Shown here: in pieces, positions 29,850-42,695 of the stretch
Position numbering within the stretch: position 1 is the stretch's first letter
How the letters are laid out: each line of letters starts with the position of its first letter
Origin: Agarophyton chilense
Lineage: Eukaryota > Rhodophyta > Florideophyceae > Gracilariales > Gracilariaceae
Direction of reading: 5' to 3'
NCBI GenBank assembly: GCA_030374765.1
Contig: JARGXX010000071.1
Coordinates: 1,178,001 to 1,242,000 of the forward strand
DNA length: 64,000 bases
The notes under the pieces: generated by a model
What the model was told of the DNA's origin: nothing
Seen by the model: only the letters and a program-made list of their open reading frames with translations
Database searches by the model: none
Program-made: the position numbers and the translations under genes

Positions 29850-31924
29850 ACAGTACTTAGGCCGCCGGCCTCGCGGCCGCCGGTCCAGTAAAGTCTCCCC
29901 AACAAGGGTGATCTTGGTCTTCCAGATCTTGGCTGTGGGTCGAACTGCCTGCGCGGATATACAACTCCTTACGGAGGGTTTTTCCGTGGTGCACGGCTTC
30001 CCAACCCCCTTGGACGTTCAAGCAGCCTTCGTGTGTTGGGTATCTATTCCCACTTTCGTGGTTCTGCCCGTGTATACGGTTTGCTACACCCGGCAGTGCC
30101 GGCTATTCCCGAGTCTCCTCTTGTGACTCGTGGTCAACCTCGCCCTCTTGCCTCCGTTCCCATTTTCCTTCCCTTTTCCTCCCCTTCATTGGGCAATTCC
30201 CACTCTTGCGGCTCGCACTGACACCTGTCGTGCTCGCCACTCTCGTGAGTTTTGCCTCCTCAGAGGATACGCAAGCACCGCTTCGGCGGATATTCTCGGC
30301 TTCTTTCAGCCTCCCTGCGCCCGTCGCGACGGTTCGGCTCCGGCTTACACCCGGCATTGCGCGCCGATCCCTGGGAGGGCTCTACCGCGCTGATTACCTC
30401 GTGAGAGGAAGATCAGGACGTCTTCGTAGGTTTTCCCCCTTTGGGGCATTGTCCTACAAATTGGTCTCCCGACTTAGAAGTCAAGGCCACTTGTGTCCTC
30501 TCTGAGGTTGTTTTCCGTTTAACGGGTTTTCTCCGGTCTCACCGGTTTGCTTTCTATTCTTCCGTCGAGACGGTGTGGCCAATGCCAAGAAAACCGCCTA
30601 GCATGGAACCTCCTGCAACACGCAGCCGTTCCCGCCAAAGCGGTGATGCCAGGGGCACTGATGTTCCACAGGCCTTGGCTCTAACACCGGATTCCCGGGG
30701 GATACCGGTCACCGGCACTGAAGACTTGCAGCCCGATTCCGGGTTAACGACCGTCGCAACGGTGGTTTCCCCGCCTCCGCGGTTGGTCGACCAAGCGCGG
30801 ATTGTACGCTTGGAAGAGCAGCTCCGCTCCCTGCGGGCTGCTCACAATACCCTCTCGAGGGAGTTCCCTTCTTCACGAGGAAGCCTCGCTAACCCCCCTC
30901 CAAGTGAGTTAGCCGAGGATATCCGCGTATTGCGGTCGGACGTCAATACACTACTCGAGTGTTTTGGCGCTCCATCTTCCTTCGCAGAAGGTATGGAGAA
31001 TCGCTTCGAGCGCCTCCGAAGCCGACTTGAGTCGGTCGAGAGGACGTTAACCTCGCCCGCGAACGTGGCTAGATCGGTTGTCTCTCATCGAGAGACCCAG
31101 TCGCGGAACCGGAAGAGCCGGAAGAACCGGGATTCTAACCGTAAGCACGGGCACCCGTCCGACTCATCATCTGAGTCGGACGGTAAACCGAGTGACTCGG
31201 AGAGTTCCGATTCGTCGGTGAGCGATGACCCACAGGATCGTTATGGGCGCTCTTCCCGCTCAAGGAGGTCCTCTGCCACCTACGGGGCCATCCGGTCGCG
31301 CCCCAAGGGTCGGCGACATCCGGGCCTCAAACCCTTGAAGCCCACCAACCGTCTGTACGGGACACTCCTGTCCTACCGGTATTACCGGCTAGAAGATTCC
31401 TCTTTAGGTCGGACATCGCGTGACACGGGTAAAGTGAAAGACTGCATCAAGCGGATGCAGCTTTCACTTCGTAACCAGTCGTTTACTGGGGATGATCCAA
31501 TTCTGGTTTTGGATTTCCTACACCGCTTTGTAGCGGAAGCCGATATACTCGGAATGAACGAAGGACAAGCCTACGTGGCGCTACCCTACTTTCTACGGGG
31601 TGTCGCTGAAGATCAGTTTTTGTCGGTTCGGGGCTCGTCGCGAGCCTCCGAAGGAGGTGTGACCTGCCGGCCCGAGGCCGTGCAGTACCTCCTGCGTTCC
31701 TTCGCAACCAACTCCGCGATACAAGCGGCGATACTCGCTTTGCGAGACACTCGACAACGCTCCGGCGAGCTCGAGACCGATTACTCGGTACGACTGAATA
31801 AGGCTTTCCACCGTTGTGGTAATGCATACCCCGCTGGGGAACGCTGTACGATGTTCATTGATGGCTTGGATCCAGCCATCAAGACTCTTGTCGCCCGTTA
31901 CAGGGAACAAGAGCCGAAGGTGAC
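29850..31924 (+). mobile_element. Ty3/gypsy element B fragment (sister family to A)
   Basis: LTR sequence ending ACA at 30458 (left edge uncertain), primer site TGGTCTCCCG at 30462, and gag from ATG 30582 to about 31920. The gag capsid-like part is close to that of A (SYRYYRL, VLDFL, ALPYFL, SSRASEGGVTC) but the N-terminus and LTR differ. The fragment is cut off and joins the tail end of element C, which lies on the other strand. A broken fossil: pol and 3' LTR are absent. Confidence 0.75.
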
Positions 31925-34900
31925 CGGGCACACTTTTCCCTGTTCGGGCTTCTCTTCCATCTTGGAACGCTCTAGTTCCCTTGAGGGTATCAACGTAGGG
32001 TCTAGACACACCCCGGTGGGTTCTTTTCAGTGTTGCGAGCGGGTCTCAGCACTTCGTCCAAACGGCGCCGAGTGGCCTGTGGGCTACGTTGTAACTTCCG
32101 TCTACGCAGTCAAAACGGCCCAGTTTTGGGTTCTTCTTAAAGATGAGATCTTCCCAATTACAACGGTGTTCTTAGATTCCGTGACCGTTGAGGAACCGCG
32201 ACGCGGTAGCGTCTCCAATCTCAGGGGGGTAGGACTTCAACGTCAACCCGAGCTACGGGGACGAAGGTTGCTCCCGTGCAACGCGCCGTGCGACGGAGGC
32301 GGTTTGCGCGACGGTTGGTCGTCAGAGCCTTTTGATTGGCTCGGTGAGGCGGTTTGCTTGACGGTTGGTCGTCAGAGCCTTTTGATTGGCTCGGTGCCAT
32401 TCGACGTGTGCCACATAAATGCGCGGGCGCCCGTTGCCACTCCGCAAGCTGATGTGAGGTGGCGCTTTCGACACGCGCTAGCACTCTCCTGAGCTGTCCC
32501 CGACGGGTCTCACTCATTTCTTTCCCATTCCTGAAAGTTCCAGTGTCTCTATAGGAGTTCCTATTCCCATTCCATAACGGAGAGCCAAATTTGGTCAACC
32601 TCGTCGTCGAGATCTTCCCCGTTCGGGTCCGCTGACACAGCTCGTTCTCGAGAAAGCGGGGTTTGAGTGTGCGACACCTCAGTGTCTCGTCCGCGGCGGC
32701 GGGTGATCGTCGGCTCTGTAGGCGTTCCGGGTGCGGAGTTCTCCACACGACTCTCCCTAGGCTGAGTTTCGTCATCTTTTCTGACGTCGTGCTCGGCTGG
32801 GTCGGCGGTGATGTCGCTACCCATACGCTGGGGTTGTGACTTCTCTGTCGCCGGCTCCGTCGGGCTCGCCGTCTCACTGTGAGAACTAGATTCCCTTTTA
32901 GGGCGACTGGCTGACGCCGAAACATCGTCCTGCGAAGGAACTAAGTCCTCCTCCCCCTCCTTAGGCGGAGAGCCAGGAGGCTTGATTACCTCCGGTGGGG
33001 GAGTAACTCTGTAAGAGTTCGTTGACTGGGCCCTTGAGGGAGCGGGCCCAGGTTCGAGAGTATCCGAAGTTTCCGGTAGGTCGGTTAAACCACGTTCCGG
33101 GTGCGGAAGTATAACGGGGCGGGTGTTCGAATCTCCGCTTGACGGGTTAACTTCCGTTTAATCATCCCCTGTGGAGGGCGTTGGTGCCGACACCACTTCC
33201 ACATTTGGGTTGGGCGCTCGTGTGATGCGGTCCCTGGAGATCCGTTCGTGGCGGTTAGCGATATCCAATACCACCGTGTCCGGGTCTACAGAAACCACGC
33301 GATAGGGTCCGTCCACAATTGGCGAAATCTTGTGCCTACGTTCCTTTTCAGGATTGTAGTATTCCTTTCGAAGGAAGACGAAGTCGTCGGGCTCCACCTG
33401 AGGTAGAGGTTTGCGAACCCGATTGTCAAAGTCCTTCTTGTAGGCGCGTTGAGCTTTGTTTATTGCTTTCCGGGCTATCGGCACCATCTTCGTAAGCCAC
33501 TCCTTCCAGGCTTCTCGGTACAATCTCGGTGACGGGTACGTCCACAGCGTCGGTTGAGCCTCGATGGCGACCGGCGGCGGTGTCCTCGACAGTACCAGTT
33601 CGAATGGGGATAACGATGTAACCCGATGTACCTGGGTGTTTTATGCATACGTGATAGCGTCTGTGTACAAGTCCCAATTTTTGGGGTGATCCGCAACATA
33701 CGATCTCAAAGCGTTGAGTATCGTGCGGTTAAACCTCTCCACCTGGCCATTCCCCTGAGGGTGATACGTAGTAACAAATAAATTCCTTACATCAAGGATT
33801 CGACATACATCCTGAAAGAACTTTGATGCGAATTTCCCTCCGTTGTCGGATAACAACTGCACCGGCGGTCCACATACGAACACCCAATGGGTCACGAACG
33901 CTTGCGCGACGGTAGCGGCGGTGATCCGCTTCAGCGGCACAGTTTGCGTTAGCTTAGAGAATCTGTCAGAAATGACAAGCAGATACTGATGACCTCGGGG
34001 CGTCCTGATAAACTCCCCTAGGATGTCTATGGCCACGAATTCGAGTGGAGCCCGTGCCAGGAAGAGCGTCAACTTCTTAGAGTGCTTCCGAAGTTTGACG
34101 TCATTCTTGGCAAAATTGGCGCAGGCCCGTCTGACGGCGTAACAATCGAATGCCATTGCCGGCCAGTAAAAGTCCCTTCTCAACGTGAGGTACAGTTTTC
34201 TTCCCCCGGGGTGGGCGCCAACCTTCACATAGTGAGTGAGGTGTAATACCCTCTGTTGTAGGGTGTGCGGCACCACTATCCTCGGGCGAGGTCCAACGGT
34301 CCTGATTAGGTAACCCTGATCGTCGTCCTCGAACGGTAACTGCAATCCTCCGTTGAGGCGAGCCCGAATCCGTGTACAGAATGGGTCGAGCTGTTGCTCG
34401 CGTATCATCTCCTCTGGGGAGATAGGTATAAAAGAGCCGGTCGGCAAATCCAGACTCTCGTTGACGAGTATATCATCACAAACATCATCCGTCAGCGGTT
34501 GAGCTCCTCCCTCGAGGTCCGATACCATAAAAAATGGGATGTCATCGTCCTCGTAGGGTTCCGTTTCCGCTGTGGTTCCCAAGCGGGATAGTGCATCAGC
34601 CTGAGTGTTCAGCTTCCCTTTCTTGTACAGGATCTCAAAGTCGAATTCCGACAGTCGGAGACGCCAGCGCATAAGGCGGCCCGAGGGTCCGGAGATCTCC
34701 AGGAGCCAACGCAAGCATGCGTGGTCCGTATGGACTTTGAAACGAGTACCCATCAGATAGGGGCGAAGTGTAGCTAAGGCCCACACAACGGCTAAACATT
34801 CTTTCTCGGAGACCGAGTAGTTCCTTTCATGGACATTCAGGGAACGTGACCAGTACCCAATAGGGTGACGTTCGCCATCCTCAGAGGATTGGAACAGTGC

Positions 34901-37900
34901 ACACCCTACTTGGTTTGCACTAGCATCGGTGTCCACTTCGTAAGGGAGCCCAGGATTGGGTAGAGCCAAGATTGGCGGTGATGTTACGGCATTCACCAGT
35001 GCCGTGAAGGCAGACGCTTCCGCGTCGCCAAAAGGTTCCAGTTCAACTGGTTGTCCCTTCGTCAGGAGCCTGTTGAGGGGGGTGGCAATATCTGCAAAGT
35101 TCCGGACGAATCGGCGATACACGTTACACAGACCTAAGAAGGATCGCAACTCCGTTTGAGTTCTCGGGTGTTTTGCTTCCTTCAAGGATTTCACTCGTAC
35201 TTCATCGATTGAAAGCTGTCCGGGACGGATGATATGACCTATATAATTAACCGAATCGGTGAAAAACTCGCACTTCTTGAGTTTCAAGGTGATTCCCGCG
35301 TCGCGGAGTATCTTCATTACGTCCCTGACGTGTTCGAGGTGGTCATCCAGGTTGTTGGAGAAGACAATAATGTAGTCTAAATACACTAGACACATCCTCC
35401 ACTTGAAGGGAGCCAACAGAATGTCTATCGCCCGTTGAAACGTTGCAGGGGCGTTTGTCAACCCAAAAGGAATCCTCCGGAATCGGAAAAGTCCTTGATG
35501 ACACACGAAAGCCGTTTTGTCTCGATCTTTCTCCCTAATAGGGACTTTCCAGTAGCCCGAATTGGCGTCGAGGGTAGAGAAAACAGTAGCGCTCCCAAGG
35601 GAGTCGATGTATTCGTCCATCCGAGGGATCGGGTACACATCCTTAATGGTTACCTCGTTCAGGCGTCTGTAATCGATGCAGAAACGCCACGATCCATCCG
35701 GTTTCGGAACTAACACCACTGATGAGGCCCAAGCGGACTGGGTAGGTTCAATTACGCCCGCTTTAAACATCTTCTCTACCTGAGATTTCTCCTCTTCCCG
35801 AGCTTTCGGTCCAGTCCTGTAAGGATGTTGGGCAATAGGCCGAGTGTTCGGTAACAAGTCGATGCGGTGTTCTGTAATCCCAATAGTTCCAAGGGAACCA
35901 TCCCACATGGGGGTAAGTTCACGAAGCATGTGCCTCAGCTTCTCCCGATGAGATGCGGGTACATGGTTGAGATCCCATTTCTCCAATTCCTGAACAGGAT
36001 CCGTCTGGTCTGCTCCTGTGATAGGGGCCGTAACCTCCTGAGGTTTAAAGTGTTCAGCGTGTGGAGCTGCAGTCGTATGCTCACCGTCTTCCGCGATTTC
36101 GGCAGTGTCCTCCCCCTTCTTAGGGTCCGCCACACCAAGGACCTCTGCGATAGAGATCTTTGTAGGTACGACCGCATGCGGGTGTGGAAGAACAGAACCC
36201 AGGATCTGGTGTTTGACCAAATGCTGCGTTGTCTTTCCAAAGTTGGCTACCAAAACCTTGAAAGGTTTATCCGGTTCCACGGATACAACCCCATTGGCAA
36301 GGGCGAGTTGACACCGCGTATACAGAGACGGGTTCGGTTGTACCACATGCACACCAATTTGCTTGGTAATAACTGTGACCCAAACCTGGGTTTCTGGCGG
36401 GATAGCCACTGACTTCGCAACCTTTACCCGTGTAGACACCGGGTCCTTCTTCACAGATTTCTGTGCGACAGGGAGAGGAACGCGTGTTCGCGCTGCTCCC
36501 TGTAAGGGTTTATGAACGATTGGGATCGTAGACCCGTCTTCGAGTTCCACAGTTCTATTCCGAGGACCGATGGCTTCCACGAAGCGGTCGCAAAAGTCAC
36601 AACCCAGTATGACCGGTGCTGCAAGTGACTTGCATACAATAAACTCTAGCTGAACGAGATAGGAGCCTATTCTCACCATGAGGGAAATTGTACCCAGTGT
36701 CCGTAGCGGGTTGTTGTTCGCATCAGCGATATCCAAACGTGGACCGGTACGAACTTGAACCCGGAGCAGCGGGGGTAACAATTCAACATGAATTAAGTTA
36801 GGAGCGGCTCCAGAATCCAGGACCGATATTTGACAAACCATAAACTGGTTGGACAGGCCGAAGTCGGCGAATACTTTATAATTCCGCTTGGCCATTACCA
36901 TAACTCGGTCCGGAATACGGAGATTACGAAACCGTATCCACGGGCGACGGAGGACACTAAAGTATCCCGAGTTAACGTCGGTGTCAGCCGTTCTCCTTGA
37001 AAGGATAGTCACAGCTGGGGAGCGAGGCTGGAGCGCCTCGGGCGTCTTCAACTCCGGCTTAGAAGACGCCCCTCCCGCAGGGGAGACTCCCAAGTTTAGT
37101 TTTTCGAAGCGGACCCCACCGAATTCGGTGCAGCTGCCTCGAAGGGGACCGGTTGTTCCCCGTTCGCAGGTGCAAGTTCTGTATCTCTTTCAGCAAGGTG
37201 AGCTCGGAGTATCCTTTGTTCCTCATAGGACTTACTCGGGACTCGAGCTTTCTCCTCAGGGGTCAGAGCCTCGTACTGCGCGATAATTCGTGAACCCTCC
37301 CGCAGGGGAAATGTGCAGTCTGGTGCTTCGTGACCACGGAGGTAACACAAATAGCAAATCAGCTCTGGCGGGTTCGGTTGTTGACGTGAATCCACGCGGC
37401 GTGGTGCTGTATCCCTCCATCCGGGGCGAGAGAACCGAGCAGCGGTATTCGCAAAAGGTAGCGATGCGGCTTGCACCCTCCGTCCTTGGGTATAGAGCGC
37501 AGGGTCTTCATCCGTAGTCGGAGCGGATGTCGACGGCAACTCAGACGTACCCATAGATTCGGGGTTACTTCCCATGAAGTGAATGTTATCATTGACCCCC
37601 ACAGGGTCAGGGCCTCCTGCGAGTGACAAAGACGAGTTACCTCCGTCGGCGAGGAGTGCACGTGTCGGCCGACTCTTTCGGTTCTGCCGGGCACGGAGAG
37701 TATCCCACTCAGCCTGGGCGTACTGAACCAGTTCCAAGTAGGTCAGCTTGCGCTTCTCTTCCCGATGTCGAGCAACCAATGCCCTTATCGAGGGGTCCAA
37801 ACCATCCACAAACATGGTGCATCTCTCGTAGGCGGGGAATACATTCCCGCATCGGTGAAACGCTTTATTCAAGCGAGTTGAATACACCGTTTCGGTTTCC

Positions 37901-40276
37901 ATCGGCTTCTGCCGCGTATCCCTTAATGCAAGGATTGCTTCATGAATCGCATTTCCAGTAGCGTATGACCTCAAGAGGTACTGCACCGCTTCGGGCCAGC
38001 ACGTGACTCCCCCTTCCGAGGCTCGGGATGATCCACGGACGGAGTTGAACTGGTCTTCAGCCATCCCCTTTAAGAAATAGGGTAATGCAAGATACTCTTG
38101 CGCTTCACTCATACCGAGGAGGTCAGCCTCCTGGACGAACCTCGCAAGGAAATCGAGCACCAGAATTGGGTCTGTTCCTGTAAACTGCCTCTTCTGTAGG
38201 GTGATGCTCAGCCTTTTGATGTAGTCCTTCACCTAACCCGTTCCGCGGGATGTTCGATCTCCCGAAGGGTTATCCAACCGGTAATAGCGGTACGATAGCA
38301 GCTTCCGATAGAGAGGATTCGTCGTCTCCAGCTCCCTTAATCCAAGGTGTTTCCTACCCTTCTTCCGGGTACGGATTGCCCCTTGAGAGGTGTAAGTAGC
38401 CTTCGACCGAGTCGCCCGGGATGACCGGCGTCCATCTTCACTATCCGAAGATTCGGAGAACGAACTCGATGACGAGCGATTGGGATCGGAATCCGATAAA
38501 TCCTCTTGGAGGTGAACCCTCTTCTTGGACTTGCGGCGGTCCCGTTTAGCGGAGCGGTGTTCTTCGTCTTCTGAAACGTCGGGTTTATCCTTCGAGGCTT
38601 CTGTGTCTCCGTCCATACGGATAAAGGCCTCGAGGGTGTCCAGCCGAGCTCGGAAGCGTTCCGCTTGCACGCGGTGTTCCTCCACGAGGCTCCGGTACTC
38701 CTGGACAAAGACCCTGGGGGTACCAAAGCTTTCCAAAAGAGAGTTCACATCCCTCCTCAGGGTACGAAGGTCATCGGCGACTCCCCGCTCCTGGGCGTCC
38801 TCCACCTTGCAGCGGAGGGTAGTAACCTCCTGAAGGAGCTCGACGTGAGCCGCGTTGGCGATATCGATTCGAGTCTCCAGGCGCTGTAATTCAGGGTCGG
38901 CCCGACTTTGGGGTGCTGCTGAGGGGGTCTCCACCACTGGGAGCTGGGCCCACAGCCACGACCTCTCGAGGACCTGAAACCACTGAGGGTGCTCTCCGAG
39001 TGTCCGGATCGATACCGAAATCGTTCCGATCTTCTGGAATTGAGGTCCTCGACCTAGGCGGGGCCAGGGGCACTGAATTCGCTTGACGGTTCGATCCAGT
39101 CCTGGAACCACGGGTAGGCGGCGACATGCTGCAGACACGACACCGACGATTTGGGGTAACGATGAAATTCGATCACGAGATTCCCGGAGAACGGATGACG
39201 TAACACAAAACTAAAATAAAATCCAATTCCACCCTTTCCAAAGGGGACCACTACAACAAATCTTCACGACGGTGCTTCCTCTTCCAAGAGATATTCCAAC
39301 ACGTGGATGACCAACCCAAAAGTCCGAGAACGGATTCTAAGTCGGGAGACCACTTGTGGAGCAAAACCCGGCGACCGGAAGTGCTCTCAAGGTGTTCGAA
39401 GCCTTGCTCCCTGGGGGAGGCAGACTCAGAGACAGAGCCCTCCGTTCCACCCGTAGTGTGGGGTGTAACTCCCACGGGGGATACCGGCAGTACCGACGGA
39501 GGTGAGGGGTAGAAACCGTTGGATCGGGAATGGGTATGGGTATCCCAAAGAATGGGGAGAATCCGGCGAAGAAGAAAAACGGGGCGAGGGTCGGGCACTA
39601 ACAGGCACCGGACCCGAGAACCAGAAAAGGGGCGAAACAACAAAAGAAACCCACTACAAGGGCGAAAACCTGTCCTCGAAAGGAAACACAAAAAGCACGC
39701 AACAAGTAAGCAGAACCCCCACGGGGTATCGTGCACGCAGGTCGTCTGAGCGGTCCCAAGGGGGTGGTTGCACGGAACCCAAACGTGGGCACTCTCCAAG
39801 TGGAGTCGTGTCCCTACGCAGGCGTTGCTAACCAGAGCCCGTTCCGGGTTGTAAGGCCGAAACGATGGCGACGAAGAACCTCTAAAGGTATCGAAGACCA
39901 ACCTTGGTTACCATTTACTCTGAGCTTCGGACTGTCAGATCTCGTCTCCCTAAGTAGGGCCCACTAACTAAACTCTACTAGTTACAGAAGTGCACACCTG
40001 CTCAGGGCCATACACGTGGAGATCCCACTGTCAGGGCCCAAAAGTCCAACGTTCTAACAAATATCCGAAAATCGGTGCCAAAATTAAGCCACGTGTATCA
40101 CGGGGCCAATCCAGCCATGGGCCATCCGAATCTTCACGTCATAGGCGAACTCTAACCAGAAAACCGTGCCACCTCAGCACACCTTAGAGGGGATCATAGT
40201 TATAACCCTCGGAGGGTTCAACCCTCATTCTATGAGTTGCATCTTCAAGTATTCCCTAACTGGGCGTTGCTCTACA
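31925..40276 (-). mobile_element. Ty3/gypsy element C, same family as A, lacking its 3' end
   Basis: Minus strand: 5' LTR 39355-40276, primer site 39332-39352, gag about 37096-39127, pol about 32577-37093, then the CCAAT repeat pair, ending within the chromodomain segment at the junction with element B. About 95-97% like element A by eye. The antisense ORF region and 3' LTR are missing. Broken, with a few lesions in gag and pol. It inserted in the DIRS element: GCATC follows the LTR at 40277-40281. Confidence 0.85.
39355..40276 (-). repeat. 5' LTR of element C
   Basis: 922 bp, reversed relative to the LTRs of A. It differs by roughly 3% from each of the two A LTRs by eye. Confidence 0.9.
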
Positions 40277-42134
40277 GCATCCGAGGAAAGGGGTGTGGGG
40301 GGAGGGGGGCACGCAGTTTGAGCACCTGGGGGTGGTTTGGGATACTGGAGAGATGGAGTTCACTGCTACCGCGGCCAAGGTGCAGAAGATCCGTGCGCTG
40401 GCGAAGAGTTTGATGTCGGAGGTTAGGGTGGGGAGGAGGCGGGTTTCCAGAACGCGGCTGGCATCTTTCTGTGGGGTAGCCGTGTCGATGATGTTTCCCA
40501 TACCCCTGGCACGGTTCTACACGAGGAGCTTGCATGACGCTCTGGCGGACTGGACAAAGGCGAGGGATAAAACGTCTAGGAAGGGGCAACGGACGAGGTT
40601 ATCGAACCGGGCGGTGGCTGACCTGAAGGTGTGGAGGAAGATTGGAGAGGGCGGGAGACTGATGCAAGAGGAGAGGCAAGGGTGTGACCTGGGTGTGCGT
40701 ACGGACGCCGAAGAGCTGGGGTGGGGTGGGACGGTGGGGAAGGACGTCGAGGCTGGAGCTGCTGGAGAGATGGAGGTGAGAGGGGTGTGGGTTTTTGGCG
40801 GGGAGGTCGAAAGAGGCCAGGGAACGCTATCCGGAAGGCCGTCTGGGGCCTTCAGCGGGAGCCGGCTGGAGGAGGTTCTAAGTGTGCAGGTGACGTCCCG
40901 GGAGGTATCGGAGGCAGTATCGGAGGCAGTATCGGGGTCGATACATGCTGTGGTTGGCGAGAGGGTGGGAGGAGAGCAAGTAGCAATGCTGCTCAGTGAC
41001 CACGGCGACGCAAAGAGGACAGTGAGCGCAAGGACGACGGAGTGGAGGGCTTTCTGTGAGTACCGAGTGGAAGTAAGCAGGGGTGGGGGTGGAGGTACTG
41101 AGGCGGTGGATGGGATTGACTTGGTCTGTTTTGTTGGCTGGCTCTCGGAGCAACGCAAGAAGGGCAAGCGCAGGGGTTCAAGTCGTTCTTTGCCGCAGTA
41201 CCTCTCAGCGGTACGCACGATGCATTCTAAGCTCAACCTACCGCTGCCTTCGAAGCCGACGGAGTACCCCCCTCTCCAGAGGGTGACCAAGGCGTACAAG
41301 AAGTGGGAGAGTGAACGGTTCCCTCTCGCAGATGTGCGGGTGGGGATGGGTGCTGGGCTGGCGAGACAGATCTGGAGGAAGGCGATGGCGGCGGGGGCAA
41401 GTGCGACGTGCGTGCTAGATGCAGCGATGGTGGTGTTCGCCTTCATATTTGGCCTGAGAGAGTCAAGTGTCCTGCATATCAAGGTTGAAGATATCTACGT
41501 GCTTACGTCCCGCCGGTGGGAGGTGCTAGTGCGGTTTTTGAAGGGAAGGACAACGGATGAGGCGGTTTTGAGGGATCCGAGGAGCTATGTGCCGCCGGGT
41601 CAAGATGAAGTGGAGACGCCGTTGTCTTTGGTGGTGATGCTTCTGTCGATGCGTGGGTCGGACTCGAAGTACCTTTTTTCTGGGAGGCGCCCGATTTCGG
41701 GATGGATGCAGCAGCGATTGCAACTGCTACTGAGGTCCGAAGGAGTCCGCGCGCCGGAGGGTTGTTGCTACTCGTCGCATAGCATGCGCCTGGGGTCATT
41801 GACGGAACGAATTCTGCGTGGGGGATCGGTCGTTGAGTTACTCGCTCTCTACGATTGGGCATCCTCTTCGCAGGGTATGCTATCTGTCTACTTTGACCGA
41901 AGGATATCTACGACACGCCGGACTCAAGGTGGTTCTTTTCTAAAGGTGGTGTGTGATGGGCGGCCGGCCAGGTGGGGAGAAGTGGCTATTCCGGCTCTCT
42001 ACGCGAGTCTCTTGGGGGTTGACAACCCCCAAGACAGGAGGCAGTTTGGACTTTTCATCCTACTGAAGACCGAAAGGATTTTTGTAATGAAAATATACAC
42101 GGCTGACACGTGGACGCTGTGGAAGTCAAGGTGA
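40277..42134 (+). pseudogene. DIRS RT end, RNase H and tyrosine recombinase piece (fossil)
   Basis: A long open frame (to 42134) with an RT tail (EHLGVVWDTGEMEF), an RNase H block (RTDAEELGWGG) and a C-terminal tyrosine recombinase: the Arg in FGLRESSVLHI, HSMR in SSHSMRLGS and the probable nucleophile Tyr in LSVYFDRR. Broken off on its left by element C. Confidence 0.85.
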
Positions 42135-42207
42135 TAACACACCAGCAGAGATCGTCCCCAACCTGACCTCTGCTGGTATGCCTTTGACCTCGCCGAGTAC
42201 GTTTTCT
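42057..42207 (+). repeat. DIRS right end repeat
   Basis: 151 bp matching 16074-16225 in the same orientation. The YR frame runs into it. Confidence 0.85.
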
Positions 42208-42668
42208 CCCTCCCTAACCCACCCGTCCTTTTAGTCTTTCCTGCATGCCTTTGTCCCCGTTCCTGGCTATGGGACCCATGACTCCCCCACTTTAGGAATA
42301 TCTAGCCGATTTTACATAGTATGAGCTAATGAGCCAGGTGCCCCATTCGGTACGAAGTGGGCGAGGATCCCCCATTTGGGGAACTGAGCTGTTTGTGTGG
42401 TAAAATCAATATTTTCATTTCGTTCAACAACCTACCGCATTCAACAAGCCCTAACAATCCACTTGCAGTGCCACGCTTCCCCGACTACTTGATACTAAAA
42501 TATACAAAACCGGGCTGTCCCCCCGTCCTTACCAAACCCGAACACAATACAGCATTTAGGCAACAAATTTCTTCTTACACTTTTCGTATACATGTGTGAT
42601 ACAAGTATTGCATGTCGACCTCTCACATTTGTATTTGAACAACCAGTCACGAGAGAATGTTTGAATAA

Positions 42669-42695
42669 GAATGTTTGAATAAGATTCAAACATTC
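42669..42695. repeat. Palindrome in the element D leader
   Basis: 12-bp arms GAATGTTTGAAT / ATTCAAACATTC around AAG, with an extra direct copy of the left arm at 42655. It lies 20 bp before the TATAAA. Confidence 0.75.

Larger units (their letters stand above)
16074..42207 (+). mobile_element. DIRS-type tyrosine-recombinase retrotransposon, fossil, split by nested elements
   Basis: Recognised by a YR recombinase with a preceding RNase H and RT end (40277-42134), an RT core piece (29271-about 29600, inverted), an N-terminal gag/RT segment (16302-17452) and near-identical direct repeats at both ends (16074-16225, 42057-42207). Direct rather than inverted ends resemble the PAT/Ngaro group. Family knowledge: such elements integrate with a recombinase rather than a DDE integrase. 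It is clearly broken: cut by at least two gypsy insertions, partly inverted, with several further lesions. The parts are taken as one element because order, strand of both ends and target-site halves agree; two related copies remain possible. Confidence 0.7.

Noticed and set aside
40517-41482. 321-residue minus frame opposite the tyrosine recombinase
   Set aside because: Pro/Ser-rich shadow; the + strand has the recombinase catalytic residues. The copy at 59577-60542 is rejected for the same reason.
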